Under the pieces are notes generated by a model, which saw nothing but the letters and a program-made list of their open reading frames with translations, did not search any database and was not told where the DNA came from. This document shows, piece by piece, positions 43,731-51,809 of a DNA stretch of 64,000 bases. The stretch comes from Acidimicrobiaceae bacterium. GTDB taxonomy: Bacteria; Actinomycetota; Acidimicrobiia; Acidimicrobiales; RAAP-2. Numbering within the stretch: the stretch's first letter is position 1; each line of letters opens with the position of its first letter. The stretch is taken from the NCBI GenBank assembly GCA_947455165.1, contig CANGMP010000002.1, forward strand, positions 1 to 64,000. The letters are read 5' to 3'. The translations under genes were made by a program, and so were the position numbers.

Positions 43731-45590
43731 CTAGAACGGCTGTGCGATGGGCGACATGATGCCGGGAATCGGCCAGCGAACAGCGTCGTTGTGATAGATG
43801 ATCACGTACTTGTTGCGCCACACCTGACGGAGGGCGTAGGCGTGCGCAAACTTCTCAAGGTCGGCCTTCGGCAAGGGCTTCTTGTACGTCTGACCCTTTT
43901 CGGCGTCGAAGAGGTAGCCGTCGGCCGGCGCGTTACGACTCAAGCGAGTTTCCACAATCACGTAGTCAAAGAGACGGAGGTGTAGGAAGTATCCGTCGCG
44001 CGACTTCCACGTGTGATCGTGGAACATGTCCTTGCAGACGTAGTTCCACGGAATAATTGTGGCCACATTGGTCGCCGAGGACGTTGCGCCGATCACTCGC
44101 GACATCAACCGGTCGGTGCAGTAGGTGTTGTGCTGGTCGGTGTGGGTCGCCATCCAGCGAGCCGCTTCCTTTTCGTAGCCGTCGATCTGATTCGGCGAGC
44201 CCACCAAGAAGCCGGTGGGATAACGGGAATAGTACGGCGAGCCAGAAATAAAGCCGGAGAAGCAGAACAACGTACCGAGTACGGCCATGAGGACACGCCC
44301 CTTGGGCCCCCAGAGTCGGGGACGCGGGGCGTACTCACCAACGAGGAGAGCCATCCACAAAATAACGAAACCACCGCCACGGTTGGCGGCCTCTTGAATG
44401 CCCGGGATAACGCGACCGAGCACGGTGAGCGGGTAAACCAAGCCGGCCACAATGACCCACGTCATTGGCTCCTTGCGCTTAAAGCGCTTATAGGCCTCCC
44501 AGAGGCTGAGCAACGTCAAGAGGGCCAAGATGAGCTGACCACCGAGGGACATCACCACTTCAAAAAGCGGAGTTTGCAAGGCCGAAGATTGGAACGGCAC
44601 TCGAAGGTTTGACTTATTGCCGTTCAGGAAGTCGAGGAATGGTGCAATCGACTGGTTACCGATGTAGCGCAGGGCACCTCGAGCGACGGTGTAGGTATAA
44701 ATACCGATCATCGTCAAGGCAATAGAGAAGGTCAGTAAAAGTCGTGGCCACGGCTCGTCGCGCTGGTAGGCCTCCCAACCCAAAGTGAAGAGGATGGAGA
44801 GGAGCATGAAGAATGACGAAAGGTGGTGAGTACCGGTGGCCAGGGCCGCCATGAAAATGAATCCCGTCAACCACCAGCGGCGTGACAACTTGGTCTTGCC
44901 ACGGAAATGCATGAGCGCCATGGCGTACGCCGTTACCGCCAAACTGAGGCCGAGTGACTCGTAGGCGTACTGCGAGTCAAACATAACCATCGTCGGCGCC
45001 GCGAAGAAGAGCATTGTCACGAGGGCCGACGTCAGACGACTCTTTGAGAACTCTCGGGCCACGTAGAAGACCGAAATGATGGCGAGAACCTTGGCGACAC
45101 CAATGACAATCAGGGCCATAGTCATGGGCGGAATGCCGGTCATACGAACCAGTGTTGAAGCTACGAGAGCTAGTGACGGGTAGTGGCCGACGATAGGAAG
45201 AATCGAGTTATAAGAGTACGGATTGTTCGTGGCTAAGGTCACGATCAGTTGGCGAAAGTGGGCCCACTCGTCATCGAGTCCGATTTCGAACTTGAATCGC
45301 ATCAAGCGAATCATGTAAATCGAAAGGATTCCAATGCCCAAAATAAAGAGCGTGTCTCGGTCGCGCTGCCAAGGTCGAGTCAGGATGTAGAAAAACGGCA
45401 GCAAAATTGTGGCAAAGCCGGTCCAAAAGAGGGCGGCCACGACGCCGCTTCGGCTATGAAGCGAAAACGCCTGGCTGATCAGAAACAGGCCGGCGGCCGA
45501 GGTCGTGACTAGGACGAGCAGTGCTTTCCAAATATTGCCTGGAATACCATCCTCGAGTATTTGTAACTCTTCGGAAGCCGTTAGCGTCAC
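43731..45590 (-). CDS. Large polytopic membrane protein, possible glycosyltransferase or polymerase
   Basis: The 619-residue protein starts with GTG at 45590. Residues 1 to about 470 hold roughly twelve membrane helices. The first loop after helix 4 contains RFKFEIGLDDEWAHFRQLI, with a DDEWAH motif, similar to the acidic first-loop motif of GT-C glycosyltransferases. A soluble C-terminal domain (about 480-619, YEKEAARWMATHTDQHNTYC) follows. It could transfer sugars from lipid carriers or polymerise repeat units. A promoter and a terminator precede it, so it likely heads the two-gene unit with the flippase-like gene. Confidence 0.65.
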   Translation of the reverse strand: MTLTASEELQILEDGIPGNIWKALLVLVTTSAAGLFLISQAFSLHSRSGVVAALFWTGFATILLPFFYILTRPWQRDRDTLFILGIGILSIYMIRLMRFKFEIGLDDEWAHFRQLIVTLATNNPYSYNSILPIVGHYPSLALVASTLVRMTGIPPMTMALIVIGVAKVLAIISVFYVAREFSKSRLTSALVTMLFFAAPTMVMFDSQYAYESLGLSLAVTAYAMALMHFRGKTKLSRRWWLTGFIFMAALATGTHHLSSFFMLLSILFTLGWEAYQRDEPWPRLLLTFSIALTMIGIYTYTVARGALRYIGNQSIAPFLDFLNGNKSNLRVPFQSSALQTPLFEVVMSLGGQLILALLTLLSLWEAYKRFKRKEPMTWVIVAGLVYPLTVLGRVIPGIQEAANRGGGFVILWMALLVGEYAPRPRLWGPKGRVLMAVLGTLFCFSGFISGSPYYSRYPTGFLVGSPNQIDGYEKEAARWMATHTDQHNTYCTDRLMSRVIGATSSATNVATIIPWNYVCKDMFHDHTWKSRDGYFLHLRLFDYVIVETRLSRNAPADGYLFDAEKGQTYKKPLPKADLEKFAHAYALRQVWRNKYVIIYHNDAVRWPIPGIMSPIAQPF

Positions 45591-45625
45591 TGCCTACATC
45601 CCTTTCGGCTTGGAAAACTTATTTA

Positions 45626-45653
45626 ATCCTACCGTGTTTGTTGGCTATTGCAA
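45626..45653 (-). promoter_or_regulatory. Candidate sigma-70 promoter for the polytopic membrane protein gene
   Basis: On the minus strand TTGCAA (45648-45653) and TAGGAT (45626-45631) are separated by 16 bases, with the GTG start 36 bases downstream. It lies immediately after the strong terminator of the preceding gene. Confidence 0.5.
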
Positions 45654-45666
45654 CTAGGTCCAGAAA

Positions 45667-45710
45667 GACCTAAGGCCGGGCGACGCGCCTGCGTCGCCCG
45701 GCCTTAGGTC
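45667..45710. terminator. Perfect 20-bp-stem intrinsic terminator
   Basis: The arms GACCTAAGGCCGGGCGACGC and its exact complement enclose a 4-base GCCT loop. On the minus strand the hairpin follows the pentapeptide-repeat gene by 22 bases and is trailed by TTTCT. It insulates the two secreted/membrane genes. Confidence 0.92.
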
Positions 45711-45732
45711 GGTACTTCTAGTAATTACTTAC

Positions 45733-47313
45733 TTACCGGGGGCTAAGTACGCCGCCGGAGATCTTGTAGCCCCATGGCAGTGCCGATGGCGTGCCACTGA
45801 CAGTGCCAGAAGCACCCGACAGGTTGGCCGAGGCCAAGTTGGCTCCACCAAGGTTCACATTGTTCAAGACCGCGTTCTTGAAGCTGGCACCTGAAAGGTT
45901 GGAGCCCGCGAAGTTGACATTGTTCAAGGTGTCTCCTGCGAACTGCACGCCACGAAGGTTGCGGTTCGACAAGTCAATTCCATCGAATCCAGTGCGGTTC
46001 GAAAGGAAGGCACCCGGTCCGACCAAGAAGCCATTGGCCACGAACCAGTCAGTCGGCAACGTTGACGGAGTGCCGGTCAGGCCCGCCGAACTAACACTCG
46101 TCTTGGTGCTGGGGTTGATGAACGTGGCACCGGTAAAGGTGGCACCCGAAACGTTCGAGTGCAGGAAGAATGCCACGGCCGTTGAGTTGTTCAGGTTGGC
46201 GTTCGTGAGGTTGGCCCATGTGAAGTCGATGCCGCTGAGGTTCAAGTTCGAAAGATCCTGACCAGTGAAGTCAACACCACTCATGTACACGAGTGGGCAG
46301 ATGATGTGGCCTGCGACTACTCGACCAGGCAACTGAGCGGGGGTGCCGGTCACCGTTGCCGAGCTGGCGTGGTTCCAGTTGTCGTTGACAAAGCTGGTGC
46401 CGTTGACGTTGGTGTCGTACCAGTACGAACTCAAGAAGCTCGTGGTGTTAGCGGTGACGTTGCTCATGTTGACGCTACGGAATACGGTGCCTGAGAAGCT
46501 CGAGTTCGAGATGTTGGCACCGGTCATGTTCACACCGGAGAAGTACGAGCTGTAAGCGCGGATGTTACGGAGGTCGGCGCCCGCGAGCGAGCCACCGTTG
46601 ATCATGAGGTACGTACCCACGACTGGTACGTCGCAGGTCGTGGTGCAGCCAGTGCTGTACAGGTACTCAGTGTTGTTTTCGACCGGGCTCTGCTCGCTGC
46701 CGATGGTCTGGTAGATCGAGAGAGTTTCGGCAAAATTGGCACCGCTCTGGTCGCGATTCGGACTCAAGACCACATTGTGCTGAACGCACGACGTCTTAGC
46801 CGTGGTGCAGACCTCAGTTGAACCATTGGCAATCACCGTGTAGGTCGCACCCGGGTAGGGCGAGCGGGTTAAGAAACGAATCGTGAGGTCGTGGTTCACC
46901 GAGTCGTAGTAGCCGTAGTAGATGTGCGGCTTGAGTGGCGAGCCATAGGGAGCAACGGTCGTCGTTGGCGAGTTGATCGACGTACCAATGGCGTTGGTCG
47001 CCTTTACCGTCGCGTAGTACGAACGGAAGTCCACCAGGCCCGAGTTAAAGGTGCAGGTGAACGTCGAGGCGTTCACGTCACATGACTGAGTGTTGTTGTA
47101 GATGTCCGAGATCTTGGCGGTGTAGCCAGTAATTGCCGAACCACCGGTACTCGAAGGCGAGCTCCAGCGAATGGTTACCGAGTGGAGACCACCGGTGCCC
47201 TTTACGTAGCGTGGCACTGAAGGTGCTGACACAGCCGCGCTGGCTGGCAGCACGGTAGCCAAGGTGGCCACCACGACTGCGGGAACGGCAAGTAGCTTCG
47301 CAAACTTATTCAT
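45733..47313 (-). CDS. Secreted Fn3-plus-pentapeptide-repeat protein with GTPxxLP modules
   Basis: The 526-residue protein has a signal peptide (MNKFAKLLAVPAVVVATLATVLPASA). Residues 29-130 form a fibronectin-III domain (VKGTGGLHSVTIRWSSPSSTGGSAITGY). A middle region with cysteines (CTTAKTSC, CTTTCDVP) precedes pentapeptide repeats from about residue 240. Three interruptions repeat the module seen in the 18754-20049 protein (VTGTPAQLPGRVVAGH, LTGTPSTLPTDWFVANGFLVGP, VSGTPSALPWGYKISGGVLSPR), and both proteins end in this module. The start has a GGAG site and TATACT as a likely -10. A perfect terminator follows. It is likely a surface or matrix protein. Confidence 0.87.
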   Translation of the reverse strand: MNKFAKLLAVPAVVVATLATVLPASAAVSAPSVPRYVKGTGGLHSVTIRWSSPSSTGGSAITGYTAKISDIYNNTQSCDVNASTFTCTFNSGLVDFRSYYATVKATNAIGTSINSPTTTVAPYGSPLKPHIYYGYYDSVNHDLTIRFLTRSPYPGATYTVIANGSTEVCTTAKTSCVQHNVVLSPNRDQSGANFAETLSIYQTIGSEQSPVENNTEYLYSTGCTTTCDVPVVGTYLMINGGSLAGADLRNIRAYSSYFSGVNMTGANISNSSFSGTVFRSVNMSNVTANTTSFLSSYWYDTNVNGTSFVNDNWNHASSATVTGTPAQLPGRVVAGHIICPLVYMSGVDFTGQDLSNLNLSGIDFTWANLTNANLNNSTAVAFFLHSNVSGATFTGATFINPSTKTSVSSAGLTGTPSTLPTDWFVANGFLVGPGAFLSNRTGFDGIDLSNRNLRGVQFAGDTLNNVNFAGSNLSGASFKNAVLNNVNLGGANLASANLSGASGTVSGTPSALPWGYKISGGVLSPR

Positions 47314-47346
47314 TGGTACTCCAAATGGTTAAACAACTCTGGAAAA

Positions 47347-47352
47347 AGTATA
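47347..47352 (-). promoter_or_regulatory. Candidate -10 box (TATACT) for the Fn3/pentapeptide gene
   Basis: TATACT on the minus strand lies 33 bases before the ATG. A good -35 is not seen, so the call depends on the -10 match and position. Confidence 0.45.
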
Positions 47353-47374
47353 ACTAACCCCACCCACCTCGTGG

Positions 47375-47392
47375 TAGGGCACAACTGCCCTA
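47375..47392 (-). terminator. Hairpin directly after the GT4 gene
   Basis: TAGGGCA and TGCCCTA pair around CAAC. The hairpin begins two bases after the glycosyltransferase stop. No T-run follows on the minus strand, so termination efficiency is doubtful. Confidence 0.45.
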
Positions 47393-47393
47393 G

Positions 47394-48551
47394 TCAGGCC
47401 AACTTTCCGAGAGCCCACTTGTAAAAATCAGCGACATCTTGAGCTACTCCGTCAATGGAAAAGTGGTCCTCAGCCCGCTGGCGGAGCCCTGAAGTCCACT
47501 CGGGGGGGAAAGATTTCGAAGAGAATTCAAGGAGCATTCGAGCTAAGTCGGCCGAGTCGTCCCGACGGAAGAACCAGGCCCGATGGTCGCTAACTTCCCT
47601 AAAAATCGCTAGATCCGTCAAAATCATTGGAATTTCAAGAGCCATTGCCTCTACCGCCGACCCGCCGAGCCCCTCAAACCGGGAAGGCATCACGAACGCA
47701 TCGGCGGCACAGAGGAGGTCACCGACGTCACCCCGCTCCCCCAGGATGCGAATGGAGCCTGGACGTCCAGCACGTTCTAGGGCCTGTTCAATCATGTCCG
47801 TGTTCCCACCCGGGCGGCCCGCGAGCAACAAGACCGGGGGAGGCGACATCGACGGCAGTTGGGTAAAGGCTTCAATCACCACTTCGTGGGCCTTTTGGTA
47901 GTCCTGGCGACCAACGCACAGGAAGACGGTCTCGTGCTTCAAGCCCAGTTCGGTTCGAACTCGCTGGCGTCTCTCTTCGGTGCGACGCCCGAGATGCTCA
48001 AGGTCTCGTCCGCGATATATCACTCGCACCCGAGTTGATCGAAGCATCAGTCGTCGCGACATGATCAAAGCGCTGCGCTGAGAAATTGCGTGGAAGTGGG
48101 AGGCAAACCTCGAACTGATGAAGTCGGCCAGTTGAGCGGCGAGAACGCCGGGTGCGCCATATTTGGAGTTCGCCCGATGTTCGGCTCCGTAATACTCGTT
48201 GGTCAACGACGTGACGACACGCATGCCCATCAAGCGAGCGAGTGGTCGAACAAGAACATCCGGCCAGAAGAGCATCGTATGCACGAGATCAGCGTCACTC
48301 GATCGAAGAAACTTCACGAGATTGCGAGCTGTCTGCCACTTCGAAGACCCCCGCACATAAGTAACGGGGATTCCGGCGGCCTCGAACTTGGGCAGCATCG
48401 TCTTGTCCTCACCCAGACAAAGCACCTGCACGTCAATGCCGAGTGGTTCCATCCGGGAAAATTCTGCCAGCAAAGAGGACTCTGCCCCACCGACTCGCAA
48501 GTCGTAGACGCACCCTACGACGCGCACTCGAGTCTCTTGCGAGGCAGTCAC
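47394..48551 (-). CDS. Family 4 glycosyltransferase
   Basis: The track start at 48716 overlaps the upstream epimerase. The GTG at 48551 (VTASQETRVRVVGCVYDLRVGG) starts eight bases after that gene's stop and gives 385 residues. The GT-B fold is shown by VYDLRVGGAESSLLAEF near the start, VFLCVGRQDYQKAHEVVIEAF, RILGERGDVGDLLCAADAFVMPSRFEGLGGSAVEAMALEIPMILTD. The E-x7-E pair is within the last motif. It transfers a sugar from a nucleotide donor during surface glycan assembly. It is the last gene of the ugd-uxs-galE-GT unit. Confidence 0.9.
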   Translation of the reverse strand: MTASQETRVRVVGCVYDLRVGGAESSLLAEFSRMEPLGIDVQVLCLGEDKTMLPKFEAAGIPVTYVRGSSKWQTARNLVKFLRSSDADLVHTMLFWPDVLVRPLARLMGMRVVTSLTNEYYGAEHRANSKYGAPGVLAAQLADFISSRFASHFHAISQRSALIMSRRLMLRSTRVRVIYRGRDLEHLGRRTEERRQRVRTELGLKHETVFLCVGRQDYQKAHEVVIEAFTQLPSMSPPPVLLLAGRPGGNTDMIEQALERAGRPGSIRILGERGDVGDLLCAADAFVMPSRFEGLGGSAVEAMALEIPMILTDLAIFREVSDHRAWFFRRDDSADLARMLLEFSSKSFPPEWTSGLRQRAEDHFSIDGVAQDVADFYKWALGKLA

Positions 48552-48558
48552 GTGTTGC

Positions 48559-49527
48559 CTAGCTTCGGGCCGAGGCACCGTTAGGCCCAGTGAACCACTC
48601 CCACGTGCGGACGAGTCCGTCATGAATACCAACCTCGGGCTTCCACTGCAGCGTCCGAGCCGCGAGGGAGATGTCGAGCACAGACCGATCGAGCTCGCCC
48701 GGACGCGCAGCGGCACGGGTGGGTTCTACGGGCTTGTCGGTGAGTTCATTCATGGACCGAACGAGATCATTTACGGATGTTTCGATGCCGGTTCCGATGT
48801 TGATGAGGGCACCCGTTCCAGAAACGCCGCTCGCGGCAGCGAAGGCGGCCGTTACGTCATCGACGTAGATGAAGTCACGCGTCTGATCGCCGGATCCAAA
48901 GACTGTTGGCGTCGTGCCGGCAAGGTAGTGCTGGAAGAAAATGGCGATGACGCCAGCTTCTCCGTGGGGGTCTTGACGAGGACCGAACACATTGCCCAAT
49001 GCAAGGCTCGTGGTTTGCAAGCCGTAGAGGGACTGCGTTGAACGCAGGTAGTCAATCATGACTTTCTTGGAAATGCCATAGGGGGCCAGAGGATTCCAAG
49101 GTTCTGTCTCAGCAATTGGAAGGTTCGAGGGATCAACTTCGCCGTACAACGTTCCACCGCTAGCGGCGGCAACGAAGCGCGTGGCGCCTCCGTCAACTGC
49201 GCCACGCAAGACATTCAATGTGCCGATCACATTCACGGTGGCGTCAAAGACGGGGTTGGCCACCGACACTCGGACATCTGCCTGCGCCGCTAGGTGGAAG
49301 ACGACGTCCGGACGGAAGTTCGCGATCAGGCTCGACGTATGAGCGTCAGTGATGTCGGCTTGTTCGAAAGAAAAGTTGGGATTTCCTTCGGCCAGATGGA
49401 GGTTGCGCATGTGACCCGTCGCGAGGTTGTCGATGACGAGCACCTCTGCGCCCAGGCCGAGCATTCGATCAACCAAGTTGGATCCAATGAAACCAGCACC
49501 GCCGGTGATTACAGCACGAACAGCCAT
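48559..49527 (-). CDS. NAD-dependent sugar epimerase (GalE-like)
   Basis: The 322-residue extended SDR has VITGGAGFIGSNLVDRMLGLG, a DNLATGHMRNL segment, HLAAQADVRVSVANP, the catalytic YGISKKVMIDY (YxxxK) and GNVFGPRQDPHGEAGVIAIF. These match UDP-glucose/UDP-N-acetylglucosamine 4-epimerase relatives. The exact substrate cannot be read from sequence. The start codon overlaps the stop of the UXS-like gene (TAATG), so the two are translationally coupled. Confidence 0.9.
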   Translation of the reverse strand: MAVRAVITGGAGFIGSNLVDRMLGLGAEVLVIDNLATGHMRNLHLAEGNPNFSFEQADITDAHTSSLIANFRPDVVFHLAAQADVRVSVANPVFDATVNVIGTLNVLRGAVDGGATRFVAAASGGTLYGEVDPSNLPIAETEPWNPLAPYGISKKVMIDYLRSTQSLYGLQTTSLALGNVFGPRQDPHGEAGVIAIFFQHYLAGTTPTVFGSGDQTRDFIYVDDVTAAFAAASGVSGTGALINIGTGIETSVNDLVRSMNELTDKPVEPTRAAARPGELDRSVLDISLAARTLQWKPEVGIHDGLVRTWEWFTGPNGASARS

Positions 49528-50468
49528 TACGCCCTCTCCGTCACTCGACGCGCGACGTAGTCATCACGCAGTGCAGTTAGTCCTTCAGTCAACGATGTAG
49601 TCGGTTCCCAACCCAGCACTTCACGGGCCAGCGTGATATCGGGTCGACGTCGAGTTGGATCGTCGGTCGGCAATGGTTCAAAAACCAACTTCGACGATGA
49701 GCCGGTGACCTCGAGAATCGACTGGGCGATTTCCAAAATGGTTTGCTCGCGCTGACCACCGATGTTCATGGGTCCAGAGTGGCCGCTGTCGAGGAGCGCC
49801 AAGAGGCCGCGAACTTCATCCGCCACGTAGATGAGTGAACGGGTTTGGCTTCCGTCACCGTAAATAGTGAGGTCTCGACCGGTCATCGCTTGGAACATGA
49901 AGTTCGACACGACGCGGCCATCACCCGGGTCGAGACGTGGACCGTACGTGTTGAAGATTCGAACAATTGTCGTGTTCGTCCCTCGAGCACTCCGATAGGC
50001 CGTGACGAGAGCTTCACCAAAGCGCTTGGCTTCGTCGTAAACACTTCGAGGGCCAACCGGATTCACGTTTCCCCAGTACGACTCGGGCTGGGGGTGAACC
50101 GCCGGGTCACCGTAAACCTCGGACGTTGACGCTTGAAGGAATCGTGCCTTGGAAGCGTCTGCCAGTTCAAGAAGCCGGCGAGTACCCTCGCTACCGACCG
50201 CCAGGGTCTCGAGAGGGTACTCCAGGTAATAGGGCGGTGAGGCCGGAGAGGCCAAGTTGCAGACGACGTCAACCTTCCCATCAACGGGAACATCTTGGGA
50301 AACGTCACACTGGACGAACGCATGACCCGCGTCAATCAGGTGCTGAACATTCTCCAATGATCCCGACGACAAGTTGTCGAGGATGATGACCTCATCACCG
50401 CGAGCGGCGAAGGCGTCAGACAGATGGGAACCGAGAAATCCGGCACCGCCGGCTACGACGACTCTCAC
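49527..50468 (-). CDS. UDP-glucuronate decarboxylase-like enzyme (UXS type)
   Basis: The 313-residue SDR starts with GTG inside the ugd stop (GTGA). It has VVAGGAGFLGSHLSDAFAARGD, DNLSSGSLENVQHL, NLASPASPPYYLEYPLETL, and SVYDEAKRFGEALVTAYRS, followed by IVRIFNTYGPRLDPGDGRVVSNF. This PASPxYY/YDEAKR combination is diagnostic of UDP-xylose synthase. Following UDP-glucose dehydrogenase, the pair would make UDP-xylose from UDP-glucose. Confidence 0.93.
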   Translation of the reverse strand: MRVVVAGGAGFLGSHLSDAFAARGDEVIILDNLSSGSLENVQHLIDAGHAFVQCDVSQDVPVDGKVDVVCNLASPASPPYYLEYPLETLAVGSEGTRRLLELADASKARFLQASTSEVYGDPAVHPQPESYWGNVNPVGPRSVYDEAKRFGEALVTAYRSARGTNTTIVRIFNTYGPRLDPGDGRVVSNFMFQAMTGRDLTIYGDGSQTRSLIYVADEVRGLLALLDSGHSGPMNIGGQREQTILEIAQSILEVTGSSSKLVFEPLPTDDPTRRRPDITLAREVLGWEPTTSLTEGLTALRDDYVARRVTERA

Positions 50469-51772
50469 AGAGAACCAATGCCTTCGTAGTGAAGGCCTCG
50501 GGCGCGAACTTCGCCAGGCTCAAAGAGATTGCGGCAGTCGACGACCGAGCCTTTGCCCAAACTGGCCGCGAGCGTGTCGACGTTGGCGAGACGAAAGTCC
50601 TTCCATTCGGTCAAAACGGCCAAGCAGTCGGCACCTTGCAGCACTTCGAACATGTCGGTCACGATTTCTATACCTGGCAGCTCGTCTACGGCCGAGGTGA
50701 CCATCGGGTCATAGGCACGAACATTGGCGCCAGCAGCGACGAGGCGCTGAACGATGTCGACAGCCGGTGAGTTGCGAAGGTCATCGGTGTCGGCCTTGAA
50801 GGTAAGGCCCCAAACGGCGATGGTCTTACCCGAGAGGCCGCCCGCACCGCGACTGATCTTGTCAACCATGCGCTTGAGCTGACTTTCGTTGGTGTTAATG
50901 GCACCACGAAGTAGTTCGAAGTCGAAGTTGTGCGTGTTACTCATGTGCAAGAGCGCGGCCGTGTCCTTGGGCAGACACGAGCCACCCCAGCCAGGACCAA
51001 CGTTGAGGTACCGATCGCCAATGCGAGGGTCAAAACCCAAACCAGTGATGAGGTAGCGGACATCGGCGCCAACGGTCTCGCAGAAACCGGCCATGGCATT
51101 AATGAAGCTCAGCTTGACGGCCAAGAACGCATTGGATGCGTACTTGATGGTTTCGGCAGTGGCCGTGGTGGTGAGAACGATGGGTGCTCCGGTCGGAGCA
51201 AAGAGCTCGCCAACCTCGCGACCACGCGCTGGGTCGTGAGCACCGACAACGACACGATCGGGGTGAAAAGAGTCTTCGACCGCCGTTCCTTCGCGGAGAA
51301 ACTCGGGGTTCGAAACAACTGCGATGTCGGAGCGACCAAGGGCCTTCTCGACGAGTTGTGCGGTGCCGACTGGGACCGTCGACTTGTTAACCACAATGGA
51401 GTTTGGCAACAGCGAGCCGCCAATTTCCTCAGCCGTTGAAATGACGTAACTCAGATCTGCCGAACCATCATCGTCCTGAGGTGTTGGAACACAGAGGAAC
51501 GTGACGTGCGCAGTGGCCACCGCTTCTACGGCGCTTTCGACACAGCGAAGCGTTCCGGCGCGGAGACACTCCTGTAGGAGAGGCTCGAGACCGGGTTCAT
51601 AAATCGGAGATTTACCCGACTGTAAAACAGAAAGGCGGCGTGGGTCACGCTCGGCCAAGACAACCTGGTGGCCAAGTGTGGCCAAAGTAACGGCCGTAGG
51701 GATGCCTACGTAACCGGCGCCAATCACGGCAACGTTCTTGGGGTTGTCAGTTTGGGGATATTTCGTACTCAT
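50465..51772 (-). CDS. UDP-glucose 6-dehydrogenase
   Basis: The track start at 52078 reads back into the acyltransferase gene. The ATG at 51772 (MSTKYPQTDNPKNVAVIGAGYVGIP) is preferred and gives 435 residues. It has the GAGYVGIPTAVTLATLGHQV NAD loop, CVPTPQDDDGSADLSYV, NPEFLREGTAVEDSFHPDRVVVG, the active-site cysteine in GPGWGGSCLPKDTAAL, and WGLTFKADTDDLRNSPAVDI. It oxidises UDP-glucose to UDP-glucuronate. A run of seven C bases sits just upstream of the ATG and no clear ribosome site is visible. Overlap with the UXS gene suggests coupled translation. Confidence 0.94.
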   Translation of the reverse strand: MSTKYPQTDNPKNVAVIGAGYVGIPTAVTLATLGHQVVLAERDPRRLSVLQSGKSPIYEPGLEPLLQECLRAGTLRCVESAVEAVATAHVTFLCVPTPQDDDGSADLSYVISTAEEIGGSLLPNSIVVNKSTVPVGTAQLVEKALGRSDIAVVSNPEFLREGTAVEDSFHPDRVVVGAHDPARGREVGELFAPTGAPIVLTTTATAETIKYASNAFLAVKLSFINAMAGFCETVGADVRYLITGLGFDPRIGDRYLNVGPGWGGSCLPKDTAALLHMSNTHNFDFELLRGAINTNESQLKRMVDKISRGAGGLSGKTIAVWGLTFKADTDDLRNSPAVDIVQRLVAAGANVRAYDPMVTSAVDELPGIEIVTDMFEVLQGADCLAVLTEWKDFRLANVDTLAASLGKGSVVDCRNLFEPGEVRARGLHYEGIGSL

Positions 51773-51782
51773 TGGGGGGGTA
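51773..51782 (-). other. GTACCCCCCC tract directly before the UDP-glucose dehydrogenase start
   Basis: On the minus strand GTACCCCCCC lies one base before the ATG, where a ribosome site is expected. The same 10-mer occurs immediately before an ATG at 57739-57748. Confidence 0.7.
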
Positions 51783-51809
51783 CTCGATACTTTCTTATTT
51801 GGTGGATGT